A stretch of 26,846 nucleotides of DNA from an uncultured Eubacteriales bacterium (GTDB lineage Bacteria > Bacillota > Clostridia > Oscillospirales > CAG-272). Of this stretch, positions 1 through 7,868 are shown one piece after another. The notes beneath the pieces are model-generated. The model was given only the letters and a program-made list of their open reading frames with translations, was not told the origin of the DNA and did not search any database. The first letter of the stretch is position 1. Every line of letters begins with the position of its first letter. Made by a program: the position numbers and the translations under genes. The DNA is taken from contig URCP01000032.1 of assembly GCA_900546315.1 (NCBI GenBank), forward strand, positions 1 through 26,846, given 5' to 3'.

Positions 1-334
1 CCGCGAGGTTCGGCGACACGTTCTCCGGCGCAAGCTCCGGGAAAATATCGATTATTCTGTCCTCGACCGTAAGAAGCCCCTCCGACACGGCAATGCCTAT
101 CGCGGTCGACGTGAAGCTCTTGCTGACCGAGTAGACGTGCCGCTTGTCGCTCATGCGGTACGGCGGCGCGACTGACGACGCGGCGAGCTTTCCGTGACGG
201 TACAGCATATATCCGTGACAGAGAATACCCTCCGCGCGCAGACGCTCGTTGAAATCACGTATCGACGCCGGGTCTATGCCGACGGATTCCGGCGACGATG
301 TTTCAAATACATAAGGGATAAATCCGCTTCTCAT
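1..334 (-). CDS. Serine hydrolase, beta-lactamase class C-like (partial, C-terminus outside window)
   Basis: About 111 N-terminal residues are visible; the gene runs off the left edge. The segment VYSVSKSFTSTAIG, near residue 72, carries the Ser-x-x-Lys motif of class C beta-lactamases, penicillin-binding esterases and related serine hydrolases, in which Ser is the nucleophile and Lys the base. The preceding text (GYMLYRHGKLAASSVAPPYR) is the usual lead-in strand of this family. There is no signal peptide in the visible part, so a cytoplasmic hydrolase or esterase is more likely than a secreted beta-lactamase. ATG at 334 is preceded by GGGAGATT at good spacing. It begins 18 bases after the DUF1015 gene and is probably the last visible gene of the ackA operon. 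Family assignment is firm; the substrate is unknown. Confidence 0.8.
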   Translation of the reverse strand, partial: MRSGFIPYVFETSSPESVGIDPASIRDFNERLRAEGILCHGYMLYRHGKLAASSVAPPYRMSDKRHVYSVSKSFTSTAIGIAVSEGLLTVEDRIIDIFPELAPENVSPNLA

Positions 335-352
335 ATTGCAATCTCCCGAAGA

Positions 353-1585
353 TCACTTTATTCTGCGCGCCTCGATGTAGAAGCGCTTGTCGTCCGCCTC
401 GCCCATTGAGAAGGTCTTGCGCGGCAGAGCGCCGTCAGCGACGACCGTCGGGAAAAGCTCGGACTTCTCCATCCCGCGGAACAGGAATCCGACGGCGCCG
501 TCTGTTCCCGCGAGCTTTCTCGCCGAACCCTCGCCGTGGATGTAATCGATCTTCGCGCCGGGATGCGCCGCGATATACCCGTCAAGGAACTTTTGCAGAG
601 TTCCGACCGGAAGAAAGGACGTCGGTGATCCGAACACTACTTTCTCTTCCCCGGCGGCGCTGACACAGGTGATCTCCTGTACGGGTATACCGCTGTCAGG
701 CAGGCTTCCGGCAAAAGCGTGAAGCTCAGATATCAGCTCCGCCGCGTCGACGCCGAACACAACCCGGTAGATAGGCTCGAACTCAAGCGCCTCGTCGTGG
801 ATGTTCACAATCTCGCAGAGCGCGTATCTGGCGGGATGGACAGCCCTCTCCGCCTCGGTAAGCGTCGGCTTCAGCTTCTCCCAGCAGGCTTTCGCGGTCG
901 CGAGCGAGTGGTTTCCGTCGCCGACAGCAAACAGGAGCGGAGATTCCCCGACAGCGAGAGCGTCAAGCGCTTCCATGACGCGGTTCTTTTCGTCGTCCGG
1001 AACGAAAGCGCCCTTCACGTGCCCGCCGTTTTTCATGAGGTCGAAATCATACGCGATATCGTGGCAGACGCCGGAAAGCGGCTCGATCACCGTGCGGGCG
1101 GGGTCGTCGATAAGGATCATTATATGCGGAAGCTCCACAGGCGCCGCCTCACGGATTCTGACGCGCGGCGGGATACGTTCAAGCACGGTCCCCTCGGTCG
1201 CGCGGACGAGCGACTTCGCGCCCTTTGTGTAGTCGTAATGTTCAAGGTCGATTTTTCCGATCAGCCCGCGGCGGACTTTTCCGCTCTTAAGCGTGCGCTC
1301 GAGGTAAATCATGCTGTCCTTATGCTCCTCGAATACGCCGCCAAGATACTTTTCCATCGCGGAATTTATCTGAGGTACTTTTTCGTCGGTCTTTTCGAGG
1401 TATATCTCGGGAAGGATGAGCCTGAGCGCCGACGGGGCGTCACCGACGATCCTCTCCGCGTCCTCCCAGTATTCCGGCTCCGACGTGTACTGGTCACAGG
1501 CTATGCACGCCCATTTTTTCATTGCCGCGGGATCCTTCCGGAACTCCGGAAGCAGTATGTCCGCGGGATAGAAGCAGTTTTTCAT
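353..1585 (-). CDS. DUF1015 family protein
   Basis: 410 residues beginning MKNCFYPADILLPEF. The ATG at 1585 is preceded by GAGGAA about 8 bases upstream; the frame is open further up to 1660, but that extension has no ribosome binding site and runs into the preceding gene. Family marks visible are the N-terminal PADILLP segment and the central VGDGNHSLATAK segment, the equivalent of the DGHHR-type motif of DUF1015 proteins. No signal peptide or membrane segment is evident, so it should be cytoplasmic. The biochemical role of DUF1015 is not established; from general knowledge the family is often found near serA/serC in Clostridia. Here serC-serA lie some 11 kb away and this gene instead follows ackA. 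It starts 11 bases after the small membrane protein gene, indicating cotranscription. Confidence 0.85.
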   Translation of the reverse strand: MKNCFYPADILLPEFRKDPAAMKKWACIACDQYTSEPEYWEDAERIVGDAPSALRLILPEIYLEKTDEKVPQINSAMEKYLGGVFEEHKDSMIYLERTLKSGKVRRGLIGKIDLEHYDYTKGAKSLVRATEGTVLERIPPRVRIREAAPVELPHIMILIDDPARTVIEPLSGVCHDIAYDFDLMKNGGHVKGAFVPDDEKNRVMEALDALAVGESPLLFAVGDGNHSLATAKACWEKLKPTLTEAERAVHPARYALCEIVNIHDEALEFEPIYRVVFGVDAAELISELHAFAGSLPDSGIPVQEITCVSAAGEEKVVFGSPTSFLPVGTLQKFLDGYIAAHPGAKIDYIHGEGSARKLAGTDGAVGFLFRGMEKSELFPTVVADGALPRKTFSMGEADDKRFYIEARRIK

Positions 1586-1596
1586 TATATCATTCC

Positions 1597-1845
1597 TCAC
1601 AGATATTTCGTCTTGTCTCTCCCGCGCCAGATGAGCGCGGCGATGACCATCGCACCGCAAACGCTCGAGACGAGCAGAACCCCGCCGAGCCGTTTCTCCG
1701 CCGACACCTCTTTGTCAGTATCCCCGCCGTCGACTGCCAGAGTCTCGCTCGCGGGCGGCGTTGTCGTTTCCGCGCTCCCGGTATCGGCGGATACCGGTGC
1801 CGAAAGAATCAGCGCGGCGACCAGCGCTGCAATGATCTTTTTCAT
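1597..1845 (-). CDS. Small signal-peptide, single-pass membrane protein of unknown function
   Basis: 82 residues. Residues 1-20 form a clear signal peptide (MKK, hydrophobic core, cleavage after VSA). A Thr/Glu/Ser-rich stretch of about 30 residues follows, then a second hydrophobic segment (about 55-71, GVLLVSSVCGAMVIAALIW) and a basic end (RGRDKTKYL). The expected topology is a mature chain of about 60 residues with an extracytoplasmic N-part and a short cytoplasmic tail. Its ATG overlaps the ackA stop codon (ATGA at 1842-1845), so translation is probably coupled to acetate kinase. DUF1015 starts 11 bases after its stop. I do not recognise the family. The signal peptide, membrane segment, start overlap and operon position support it as a real gene. 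Confidence 0.7.
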   Translation of the reverse strand: MKKIIAALVAALILSAPVSADTGSAETTTPPASETLAVDGGDTDKEVSAEKRLGGVLLVSSVCGAMVIAALIWRGRDKTKYL

Positions 1846-3047
1846 TTTGCCGCCTTCACGAGACGTTCGGTATCCCGCGCGATGACGAGCTCCTCGTTCG
1901 TCGGGATGACCCAGACGGCGACCTTCGAATCCGGCGCGGAGATGCGGACATTGTCCGACTGGAGGCGCGTCTTCGCGTTGATCTCCGGATCGAGCTTTAT
2001 ACCGAGCCAGTCAAGACCCGCGCAGGCGGCGGCGCGTATCTCGTCGCGGTTCTCACCGATGCCCGCGGTGAATACGACGGCGTCGAGACCGTTCATCGCG
2101 GCGGCGTATCCGCCTATGTACTTCTTTATCTGGTACGCGAGGATATCCACGGCGAGCTTTGCCCGCTTGTTACCCTTCGCGACAGCGTCTCCGAGGTCGC
2201 GGCAGTCCGGAGATAGCCCCGAAACGCCGAGAAGTCCGCACTTTTTGTTCATGAACTCGCTCATCTCGTTCGGCGTGAAGCCCTCGTGCTCCATGATGAA
2301 CGTGACAATCGCGGGATCGATCGAGCCGCAGCGCGTTCCCATCTCGATTCCGTCAAGCGGAGTGAAGCCCATCGACGTGTCGATCACCTTTCCGTCCTTA
2401 ACGGCGGAAATCGACGAGCCGTTGCCGAGGTGGCAGGTGACGATCTTCGTCCCCTCGGTACGTCCGAGTACGCGGCACATCTCGCCCGAGACATAGCGGT
2501 GCGAGGTCCCGTGCGCGCCGTAGCGCCTGATCGCGTACTTTTCGTACATTTCGTACGGTATCGGATACATCCACGCGTAGTCCGGCATCGTCTGATGGAA
2601 CGCCGTATCGAAAACGAGAACCTGCGGCGTCCCCGGCATCGCGTCGGTGATTCCCTTCAGACCCATAAGATGTGCCCCAGTGTGGAGCGGCGCGAGGTCG
2701 CGGCAGAGCCCGAGCTTCGAGACGACCTCCGGCGTAACGAGCACCGACTCGGAGAAATACGCCCCTCCGTGGACGATGCGGTGTCCGACAGCCTCGATTT
2801 CGCTCATGTCGCCTATACAGCCGACCTCCGGCGAGGTGAGCGTCTTTATCAGAACGCGTGTCGCCTCGGTGTGATCACACATCGGAATATCCGCCTTATA
2901 ATCCGGGCGGCCGGGCATTTTGTGGGTTATCTTTCCGTCGATGCCGATGCGCTCACATATTCCCTTCGCGTCGACACACATCGTCGACGTGTCGAAGAGC
3001 TGATACTTCAGCGATGAGCTTCCGGCGTTTACTACGAGTACTTTCAT
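1842..3047 (-). CDS. ackA: Acetate kinase
   Basis: 401 residues, normal length. It converts acetyl phosphate plus ADP to acetate plus ATP, the energy-yielding last step of acetate fermentation in the cytoplasm. Family motifs are intact: NAGSSSLKYQ (Asn7), VGHRIVHGG (Arg90), FDTAFHQTMP (Asp147), YGAHGTSHRY (His179), HLGNGSSI (phosphate loop), MGTRCGSIDPA (Arg239) and the adenine-binding GIGENRDEIR near residue 330. These match the catalytic Asn, Arg, Asp, His and Arg positions known in the ASKHA-fold kinase. ATG at 3047 has AGGAGA 8-9 bases upstream and a promoter at 3081-3109. No phosphotransacetylase (pta) gene is next to it, unlike the common pta-ackA pair. It heads a four-gene minus-strand operon. 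Confidence 0.97.
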   Translation of the reverse strand: MKVLVVNAGSSSLKYQLFDTSTMCVDAKGICERIGIDGKITHKMPGRPDYKADIPMCDHTEATRVLIKTLTSPEVGCIGDMSEIEAVGHRIVHGGAYFSESVLVTPEVVSKLGLCRDLAPLHTGAHLMGLKGITDAMPGTPQVLVFDTAFHQTMPDYAWMYPIPYEMYEKYAIRRYGAHGTSHRYVSGEMCRVLGRTEGTKIVTCHLGNGSSISAVKDGKVIDTSMGFTPLDGIEMGTRCGSIDPAIVTFIMEHEGFTPNEMSEFMNKKCGLLGVSGLSPDCRDLGDAVAKGNKRAKLAVDILAYQIKKYIGGYAAAMNGLDAVVFTAGIGENRDEIRAAACAGLDWLGIKLDPEINAKTRLQSDNVRISAPDSKVAVWVIPTNEELVIARDTERLVKAAK

Positions 3048-3080
3048 TTACGGGTTCTCCTGTTATTTTTGATATAATTT

Positions 3081-3109
3081 ATCATACCACACATCCGGAG
3101 CATTTTCAA
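3081..3109 (-). promoter_or_regulatory. Sigma-A promoter of the ackA operon
   Basis: On the minus strand TTGAAA (3104-3109), exactly 17 bases, then TATGAT (3081-3086). Transcription would start near 3074, giving a leader of about 27 bases before ackA. Confidence 0.75.
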
Positions 3110-3130
3110 GAGGTTTCTGTAAATTCGGAG

Positions 3131-3164
3131 AAAAAAGAGAGCGGCGCGCAGCGCGTCAGTCTCT
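3131..3164 (-). terminator. Probable terminator after the decayed binding-protein gene
   Basis: On the minus strand an AGAG...CTCT outer stem with an inner CGCG/CGCG hairpin is followed directly by a run of six T (plus strand A run 3131-3136). It starts 14 bases past the pseudogene stop. The middle of the stem is imperfect. Confidence 0.5.
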
Positions 3165-3178
3165 GTGGTTATATGGGT

Positions 3179-3635
3179 TCAGCTCTTATAAGCCTCAATT
3201 ACCTTCTCAAGTCCCGCGATAGACGCGAAACAGACATAACCGAAGTTTCTCGTCGCGGACGCGTTGATAAGATCGAGCATCTGAGCCGTCTGGTCGTCGC
3301 GCGAATACTTGACCTTCAACGCTGTCTCGCAGTAAGCGGAAATAACGGTCTTGTAGCTCCGGAAAGCCATAGTCTCGCAGACAGCGCCGATCTTGTCGCT
3401 CTACCGGGATGTGATCGGGGCACGAACACGGTCGTTCCGTCATAGACTAGTGTCATGTAGTCACTCGACTCAAGAAACTTCGGCATACAGACCATACCGT
3501 AATCATTGTCCATATCGCGGAAGATCTCGGCGTGTCTGAACCATGTCTGAGCGAAGAGCATGGTTTCGTCGGCGAACATCTGCCCGCGCCGCAGGCCGCG
3601 AGCAGAAGCGCGGCTGTAATTCTCCGGCTTTTCAT
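3179..3635 (-). pseudogene. Decayed solute-binding lipoprotein gene (internal deletions plus frameshift)
   Basis: The remnant starts with a good ribosome binding site (GAGGAC) and ATG at 3635, giving MKSRRITAALLLAACGAG, a lipoprotein-type signal with a plausible lipobox cysteine. The frame then breaks near 3580. In another frame come MFADETMLFAQTWFRH and DMDNDYGMVCMPKF, which match the C-terminal third of the intact protein at 7920-9422 (FIHNWLYASETSYLRDMKSDYGIIPYPKY there). Near 3400 the frame shifts again to SDKIGAVCETMAFRSYKTV and ALKVKYSRDDQTAQMLDLI, matching GAVLEAMSSESSKTV and ALKSKYSRDSESAEMIDII. It ends in GLEKVIEAYKS, like NLDKLIKDFKS near the end of the intact copy. About 150 of an expected 490 residues remain, so roughly two thirds of the gene has been deleted. 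Confidence 0.8.
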
Positions 3636-3715
3636 TTTGGTGTCCTCTTTCCTTTTTTCTTTTATCGGCGCTGTCCCGCGTTAATACAACGCCCCGCGGA
3701 ACTTAACCAATGTTT

Positions 3716-3744
3716 ATTATAGCGCCATGAAACACATATATCAA
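3716..3744 (-). promoter_or_regulatory. Intact promoter of the decayed binding-protein gene
   Basis: Minus strand TTGATA (3739-3744), 17 bases, TATAAT (3716-3721). It lies about 80 bases before the pseudogene start, so the remnant is probably still transcribed. Confidence 0.7.
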
Positions 3745-3845
3745 TATTATATATAATTTTTCGACATATTTTTGATATTTCCGCACAATAAGCGGACATA
3801 CGTCATATGCCGAAAATTCATCGGAATCAAACTGCGGATCATCTC

Positions 3846-3874
3846 TTGACAGATCGCGTTTTATGTAGTATAAT
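3846..3874 (+). promoter_or_regulatory. Sigma-A promoter of the rpiR-MFS operon
   Basis: TTGACA (3846-3851), 17 bases, TATAAT (3869-3874): a perfect consensus. The leader to the regulator start is about 75 bases. Confidence 0.85.
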
Positions 3875-3955
3875 ATTCTATACGTATATAAAATGTGTAA
3901 AATTTAATTCCAGATAATTTACCGGATTCGGAAACTGAAAAGGAGTCCATAAAAA

Positions 3956-4819
3956 ATGCTCAGCAAATCCTGTCTCTCAACCATCCGCCAGACCTACCCT
4001 ACCCTGACCGCCGTGGAGCGCCGGGTCGCGGACTATATACTGGAAAACGGCGAGGAGGTTGTCCTCATGCCTATCGCGGATCTCGCGAAGAACGTCGGGG
4101 TCGCGAAGTCCGCCGTTGTCCGCTGCGCGAAGAGTCTCGGCTTCGAGGGCTACGCCGAGCTGAAGATCGCGCTCACGTCCGAGCTCTCAAAGAACAAGCA
4201 GCTGAACTACGCCCCGTATATCGACCCGGACGACACGCCAAACGATATCCTCGACAAAATCTTCGCCGCGAACATAAAGACCCTCCACGACACCGCGGAA
4301 AAGCTCGACCGCGACATATACGTCAAGACGGTCGACGCGCTCGCCTCGGCGGAGCACATCTATGTCTACGGCATCGGGACCTCCGCCGTCTTCGCTAATG
4401 AACTTCAATACCGGCTCATGAGCCTCGGTATGTACGCTCTCGCAGTCACCGATATCGCGGCGATGAAGGTGTCGACGCTGAACATACGCCCAGGTGACGT
4501 CGCCGTCGGGATATCGAACTCCGGCAGAACGACTGCGACGATCGACGCCCTCTCTCTCGCGAAGACACAGGGAGCCACGACTGTCGCGATAACCGGCATT
4601 CCGGACAGCCAGATTTGCCGCGCCGCGGATTATCCTATAGAATTATGGTCGGACGAGATACAGTACCCGATAGAGGCGATCTCATCGCGAATAGCGCACT
4701 TGTCGATGATCGACGCCCTGACCGTCTCGATATCCGCGAAGGATTACAAAAAGGCGCTCGGACGCTACAAGAAGAGCCATGAGCTCATTGAGTCGACAAT
4801 ACGACGCGCGAAACGGTAA
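3956..4819 (+). CDS. RpiR/MurR-family transcriptional regulator (HTH plus SIS domain)
   Basis: 287 residues. Residues 1-77 form the RpiR-type helix-turn-helix: LTAVERRVADYILENGEEV, then ADLAKNVGVAKSAVVRCAKS and LGFEGYAELKIAL. About residues 125-250 form a SIS (sugar isomerase) fold: IYVYGIGTSAVFANELQYRL, GDVAVGISNSGRTTATIDAL and GATTVAITGI, with the Ser/Gly/Thr phosphosugar loop (SNSGRT). Such proteins bind a phosphorylated sugar or amino sugar and act as repressors or activators of nearby catabolic genes. ATG at 3956 follows AAAAGGAG. The MFS gene begins 48 bases later, so the regulator probably senses a sugar phosphate linked to that carrier, and may also have controlled the decayed divergent binding-protein gene. 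The ligand cannot be told from sequence. Confidence 0.92.
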   Translation: MLSKSCLSTIRQTYPTLTAVERRVADYILENGEEVVLMPIADLAKNVGVAKSAVVRCAKSLGFEGYAELKIALTSELSKNKQLNYAPYIDPDDTPNDILDKIFAANIKTLHDTAEKLDRDIYVKTVDALASAEHIYVYGIGTSAVFANELQYRLMSLGMYALAVTDIAAMKVSTLNIRPGDVAVGISNSGRTTATIDALSLAKTQGATTVAITGIPDSQICRAADYPIELWSDEIQYPIEAISSRIAHLSMIDALTVSISAKDYKKALGRYKKSHELIESTIRRAKR

Positions 4820-4824
4820 AAACG

Positions 4825-4867
4825 AAAGGAGCGGCATCCCGCACAGCGCGGTGCCAATTATCTTTTA
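4825..4867 (+). promoter_or_regulatory. Distant ribosome binding site and hairpin before the MFS start
   Basis: AAAGGAG at 4825-4831 is the only good binding site, yet the ATG is at 4868, 36 bases further. Between them a hairpin at 4833-4855 pairs GGCA with TGCC and CCGC with GCGG (two-base bulge, five-base loop). If folded, the effective distance falls to about 13 bases. No in-frame ATG, GTG or TTG lies between the site and 4868, and a TAA is in frame at 4817. Confidence 0.5.
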
Positions 4868-6091
4868 ATGAAAATATCAAACCGTGTGAGGAGCGCCGTC
4901 TGCGTTCTTCTCTACATATCATACACCGCGATCTATATGGCGCGGCTGAACCTCTCGATGCCGTCAGACGCGCTGACCGGCGCCGGAATCCTCACCGACG
5001 TGGAGTACGGCATACTCGGCGGTGCTTTTCTCGTCGTTTACGCGCTCGGGCGGCTCTTCAACGGATGGCTCAGCGACAGGCTTCCGCCGCGGACGATGAT
5101 CTGCGCCGGGCTGCTGCTGTCCGGCGCGGCAAATATTGTGTTCTCGGCTCTGCCGCCGTTTTCGGGGATGCTCGTATTATGGAGCCTCAACGCCTTTGCG
5201 CAGTCGATGCTCTGGAGCCCGATACTCCGCGTCGTCGCCGCTATGTACGACGGGGAGCGCGCCGGAAAGATAACCTCGCTGATGGTGACGTCGGTCGCGG
5301 CGGGGAACATCGTCGGGATCGTCGTCAACACGGCTCTGATCGTACACTATGGAACCCGCTTCGCTTTCATCATCCCAGGCGGGATAAACCTGCTGCTCGG
5401 CGCGGCGGTGCTCATACTGCTCGGCCGCACCGGTATCGGGACAACCGAAACGGATAAAAGCGCGCAACCCGTGTCACAGGCTCCGCTCGTCTCTCTGCTG
5501 CGCCGTCCGGATATGCTCGCCGTGGTTGCCTACGCGTTCGCACACGGAATAATGAAGGACAACATCACCGTGTGGATGACAAAATATTTCATCGCGGCGT
5601 ATGACATTGACCTCACGAAAGCATCCTATTTCGTGATATTCATTCCGGCTGTCGGATTCGTCGGGCGGATGCTCTACCCGCTCGTCTACAGGCTCACAGG
5701 ACAGAAAGAGCATATCGCGAGCCTTTTCGGGTTCGTGATATGCCTCGCGTCTTCCGTACCGCTGTGCTTCGGAGTGGCGTCGCCGGTCGCGGCTATGGTT
5801 TGCCTCGGGCTTGTTTACGCGGCGGTGTCGGTCATAAACACCTCTCTGCTGTCGATATACCCGATACGCTTCGTCCCGCAGGGGAGGGTCGCGACGGTCA
5901 GCGGAATGATGGATTTCTCGACATATCTCGGGGCGGGGATCTCGTCCTCTGTCTACGGCTTTCTCGTCTCTTCCGCCGGATATCCGCCGATGTACGGCTC
6001 GTGGGCTGTCGTTTCGGCGCTGTCGGCACTGTCAATTCTGCTGTTTCTCGTCCCGCGGAAGAAACGTGAAAACGATCGGAAAGGCTCTTGA
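4868..6091 (+). CDS. MFS transporter, sugar-phosphate/organic-anion type
   Basis: 407 residues with about twelve hydrophobic segments, a central hydrophilic loop near residues 185-210 (GRTGIGTTETDKSAQPVSQ) and a basic C-terminus. The first helix ends YTAIYMARLNLSMPS, the Y-x-x-R-x-N-x-S pattern common in the organophosphate:phosphate antiporter and anion:cation symporter groups of the major facilitator superfamily. GRLFNGWLSDRLPPRTM is the classic loop between helices 2 and 3. It probably moves a sugar phosphate, glycerol phosphate or sugar acid across the inner membrane. Coupling with an RpiR/SIS sensor supports a phosphorylated sugar. Substrate assignment is inference. It forms an operon with the regulator and has an unusual initiation region. 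No terminator is obvious after it. Confidence 0.88.
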   Translation: MKISNRVRSAVCVLLYISYTAIYMARLNLSMPSDALTGAGILTDVEYGILGGAFLVVYALGRLFNGWLSDRLPPRTMICAGLLLSGAANIVFSALPPFSGMLVLWSLNAFAQSMLWSPILRVVAAMYDGERAGKITSLMVTSVAAGNIVGIVVNTALIVHYGTRFAFIIPGGINLLLGAAVLILLGRTGIGTTETDKSAQPVSQAPLVSLLRRPDMLAVVAYAFAHGIMKDNITVWMTKYFIAAYDIDLTKASYFVIFIPAVGFVGRMLYPLVYRLTGQKEHIASLFGFVICLASSVPLCFGVASPVAAMVCLGLVYAAVSVINTSLLSIYPIRFVPQGRVATVSGMMDFSTYLGAGISSSVYGFLVSSAGYPPMYGSWAVVSALSALSILLFLVPRKKRENDRKGS

Positions 6092-6251
6092 CCCAAAAAA
6101 CAAATTATTTCAATAAACTTTTCCCGCGCCGTCATATAACCGTCACATTGGTATTTTATAATATAACCGTAATCAAGAGAAGAGATTACAGGGAACCGGA
6201 AAACGACCGGAACCCACCCCAAAGATGATTTCAAACGGAGGTTTATATATT
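6092..6251 (+). promoter_or_regulatory. Leader of the HtrA-like gene
   Basis: A TATAAT box at 6157-6162 is the only promoter-like element; no acceptable -35 box stands 16-18 bases upstream. Within the leader, 6191-6215 can fold as GGG-AA-CCGG against CCGG-AA-CCC around a seven-base loop, with an AA/AA internal mismatch. The ribosome binding site GGAGG lies at 6238-6242. Confidence 0.35.
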
Positions 6252-7829
6252 ATGGATAACAACAATCTTTATAACAACGGCGAAAACACCGAATCGAAGA
6301 ACGAAGCTCTTAACACTCCGGCTGCGTCTTCCGAAAACACCGCGCCGGTGAGCGCGGCACAGAACGTCCAGCCGACCGCTGAGCAATACGCAAATCAGAA
6401 CACCGCGAACGCGGTTCCGCAGAACAACACCCAGTACACAGCTCCGCAGAATCAGGCACCGCAGTACGGCGCGCAGAACAACGGACAGTACAACGCACAG
6501 CAGCACAGTGGTCCCGACTTCTCGAGATACAGCGACACCACGTCGAACTTCTCGAGCATCCCGAACGGCGGTCAGCCCGGACCTAACACCGTTTACATCG
6601 ACAACAAGCACGGCACCGGCAGAAAGAAGGAGAAGGCTCCGAAGGGTCGTCTCGGAGTCGGCGCGGTCGCGGCTCTCGTCGCGGTCTGCATGGTGTTCTC
6701 CGGCGGCGCGGCTTTCGCTGGTACTTACGCGGCGAACCATATGACCGCTTCCTCGACCCCGAACGGTACTACCGGCGGCACGACCGGAATGAGCACAGGC
6801 TCGACCTCGTCCGGCAGCCCGTCCGTGATCTTCCAGTCCTATGACAACACGAACAAGACCGCGGGCACCTACAAGCAGGTCGCAGACGCCGTGACGCCGA
6901 CCGTCGTTGAGATCGTCACCGAGTCGGTATCGACCGCGACCACCTTCTGGGGCGGCAACTACGTCACTTCCGGCGCGGGCAGCGGAGTCATCATCAGCTC
7001 CGACGGTCTGATCATCACGAACAACCACGTCGTCAGCGGCGCGAACACCATCAAGGTCACGCTCAAGGATGGCACTCAGTACGACGCGAAACTGATCGGC
7101 ACCGATCCCGACAGCGATATCGCGGTCATCAAGATTGAGGCGACCGGTCTTCCGTGCGCTCTCGTCGGTGACAGCGACAAGCTCGAGGTCGGCGATGAGG
7201 TCGTGGCGGTCGGCAACCCGCTCGGCGAGCTCGGCGGCACCGTCACGAACGGCATCATAAGCGCACTTTCCCGCGACGTCAACATCGACGGCACAGAAAT
7301 GAGCCTTATCCAGACCAACGCGGCTGTCAACCCCGGCAACTCCGGCGGCGGTCTCTTCAATATGTACGGCGAGCTGATCGGCATTGTCAACGCAAAGTCC
7401 ACCAGCACCTCTTCCGGCACCTCCGTCGAGGGCATCGGCTTCGCTATCCCTGTAGCCACCGCGACCAAGGTCGCCGAGGAGCTCGTCAACTACGGCTATG
7501 TCCGCGGCAAGGTAATGCTCGGCATCACCTATGTCGACATTGAGGACGCCTACACCGCTATGCGCTACCGTGTGAATGACCTCGGTCTCTACATCGTGTC
7601 GAGCGAGTACACCGATGATCTCAAAGCCGGCGACCGCATCGTCGCGATTGACGATACCCAGATCACCTACTCGAGCGATATAAAGTCCATCCTCAAGAAG
7701 CACTCTGTCGGCGACGAGATCACAGTCAAGGTCGTCCGCGACGGTCAGTACATCGACGTGAAGGTAACTCTCCACGAGTATGTACCGAGCACCACTGCCG
7801 AGGATACAACTAACAGCTCCGCTAACTGA
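6252..7829 (+). CDS. HtrA/DegP-like membrane-anchored serine protease (S1C) with PDZ domain
   Basis: 525 residues counted from ATG 6252, which has GGAGG at proper spacing; an ATG at 6225 in the same frame has none. Residues 1-115 are Asn/Gln/Ala/Pro-rich, low-complexity and presumably cytoplasmic. A basic patch (RKKEKAPKGR) precedes a membrane helix at about 134-156. A Gly/Thr/Ser linker follows, then the trypsin-like protease with the full triad: His259 (TNNHV), Asp289 (DSDIAV) and Ser364 (NPGNSGGGL). A PDZ domain occupies about 415-510 and ends with a Ser/Thr-rich tail. HtrA proteases degrade or refold damaged envelope proteins outside the membrane. The cytoplasmic domain is long for the family. 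The gene is alone in its transcription unit and ends at a strong terminator. Confidence 0.95.
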   Translation: MDNNNLYNNGENTESKNEALNTPAASSENTAPVSAAQNVQPTAEQYANQNTANAVPQNNTQYTAPQNQAPQYGAQNNGQYNAQQHSGPDFSRYSDTTSNFSSIPNGGQPGPNTVYIDNKHGTGRKKEKAPKGRLGVGAVAALVAVCMVFSGGAAFAGTYAANHMTASSTPNGTTGGTTGMSTGSTSSGSPSVIFQSYDNTNKTAGTYKQVADAVTPTVVEIVTESVSTATTFWGGNYVTSGAGSGVIISSDGLIITNNHVVSGANTIKVTLKDGTQYDAKLIGTDPDSDIAVIKIEATGLPCALVGDSDKLEVGDEVVAVGNPLGELGGTVTNGIISALSRDVNIDGTEMSLIQTNAAVNPGNSGGGLFNMYGELIGIVNAKSTSTSSGTSVEGIGFAIPVATATKVAEELVNYGYVRGKVMLGITYVDIEDAYTAMRYRVNDLGLYIVSSEYTDDLKAGDRIVAIDDTQITYSSDIKSILKKHSVGDEITVKVVRDGQYIDVKVTLHEYVPSTTAEDTTNSSAN

Positions 7830-7868
7830 TAAGCAGACAATATCCTTTCACTGGATCTCCTTAACAGA

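Larger units (their letters stand above)
3636..3955. other. AT-rich divergent promoter region
   Basis: About 320 bases without a gene, much richer in A and T than the flanking genes. It holds the surviving minus-strand promoter of the decayed binding-protein gene and the plus-strand promoter of the RpiR regulator. A short inverted repeat CCGA/TCGG lies near 3810-3825, but no strong operator palindrome was seen. Confidence 0.6.

Noticed and set aside
719..1885. A 388-codon plus-strand frame across the DUF1015 gene
   Set aside because: It overlaps three genes on the opposite strand, has no binding site, and shows no recognisable domain.
6157..6162. A complete sigma-A promoter for the htrA-like gene
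   Set aside because: The TATAAT is perfect, but no usable -35 box stands at 16-18 bases, so only the -10 box is mentioned.
6243..7775. A 510-codon open frame antisense to the HtrA-like gene
   Set aside because: Its product is an Asp/Val/Arg-rich string without family motifs, and it arises because the GC-rich codons of htrA rarely give stops on the other strand. The sense gene has all catalytic motifs and signals.
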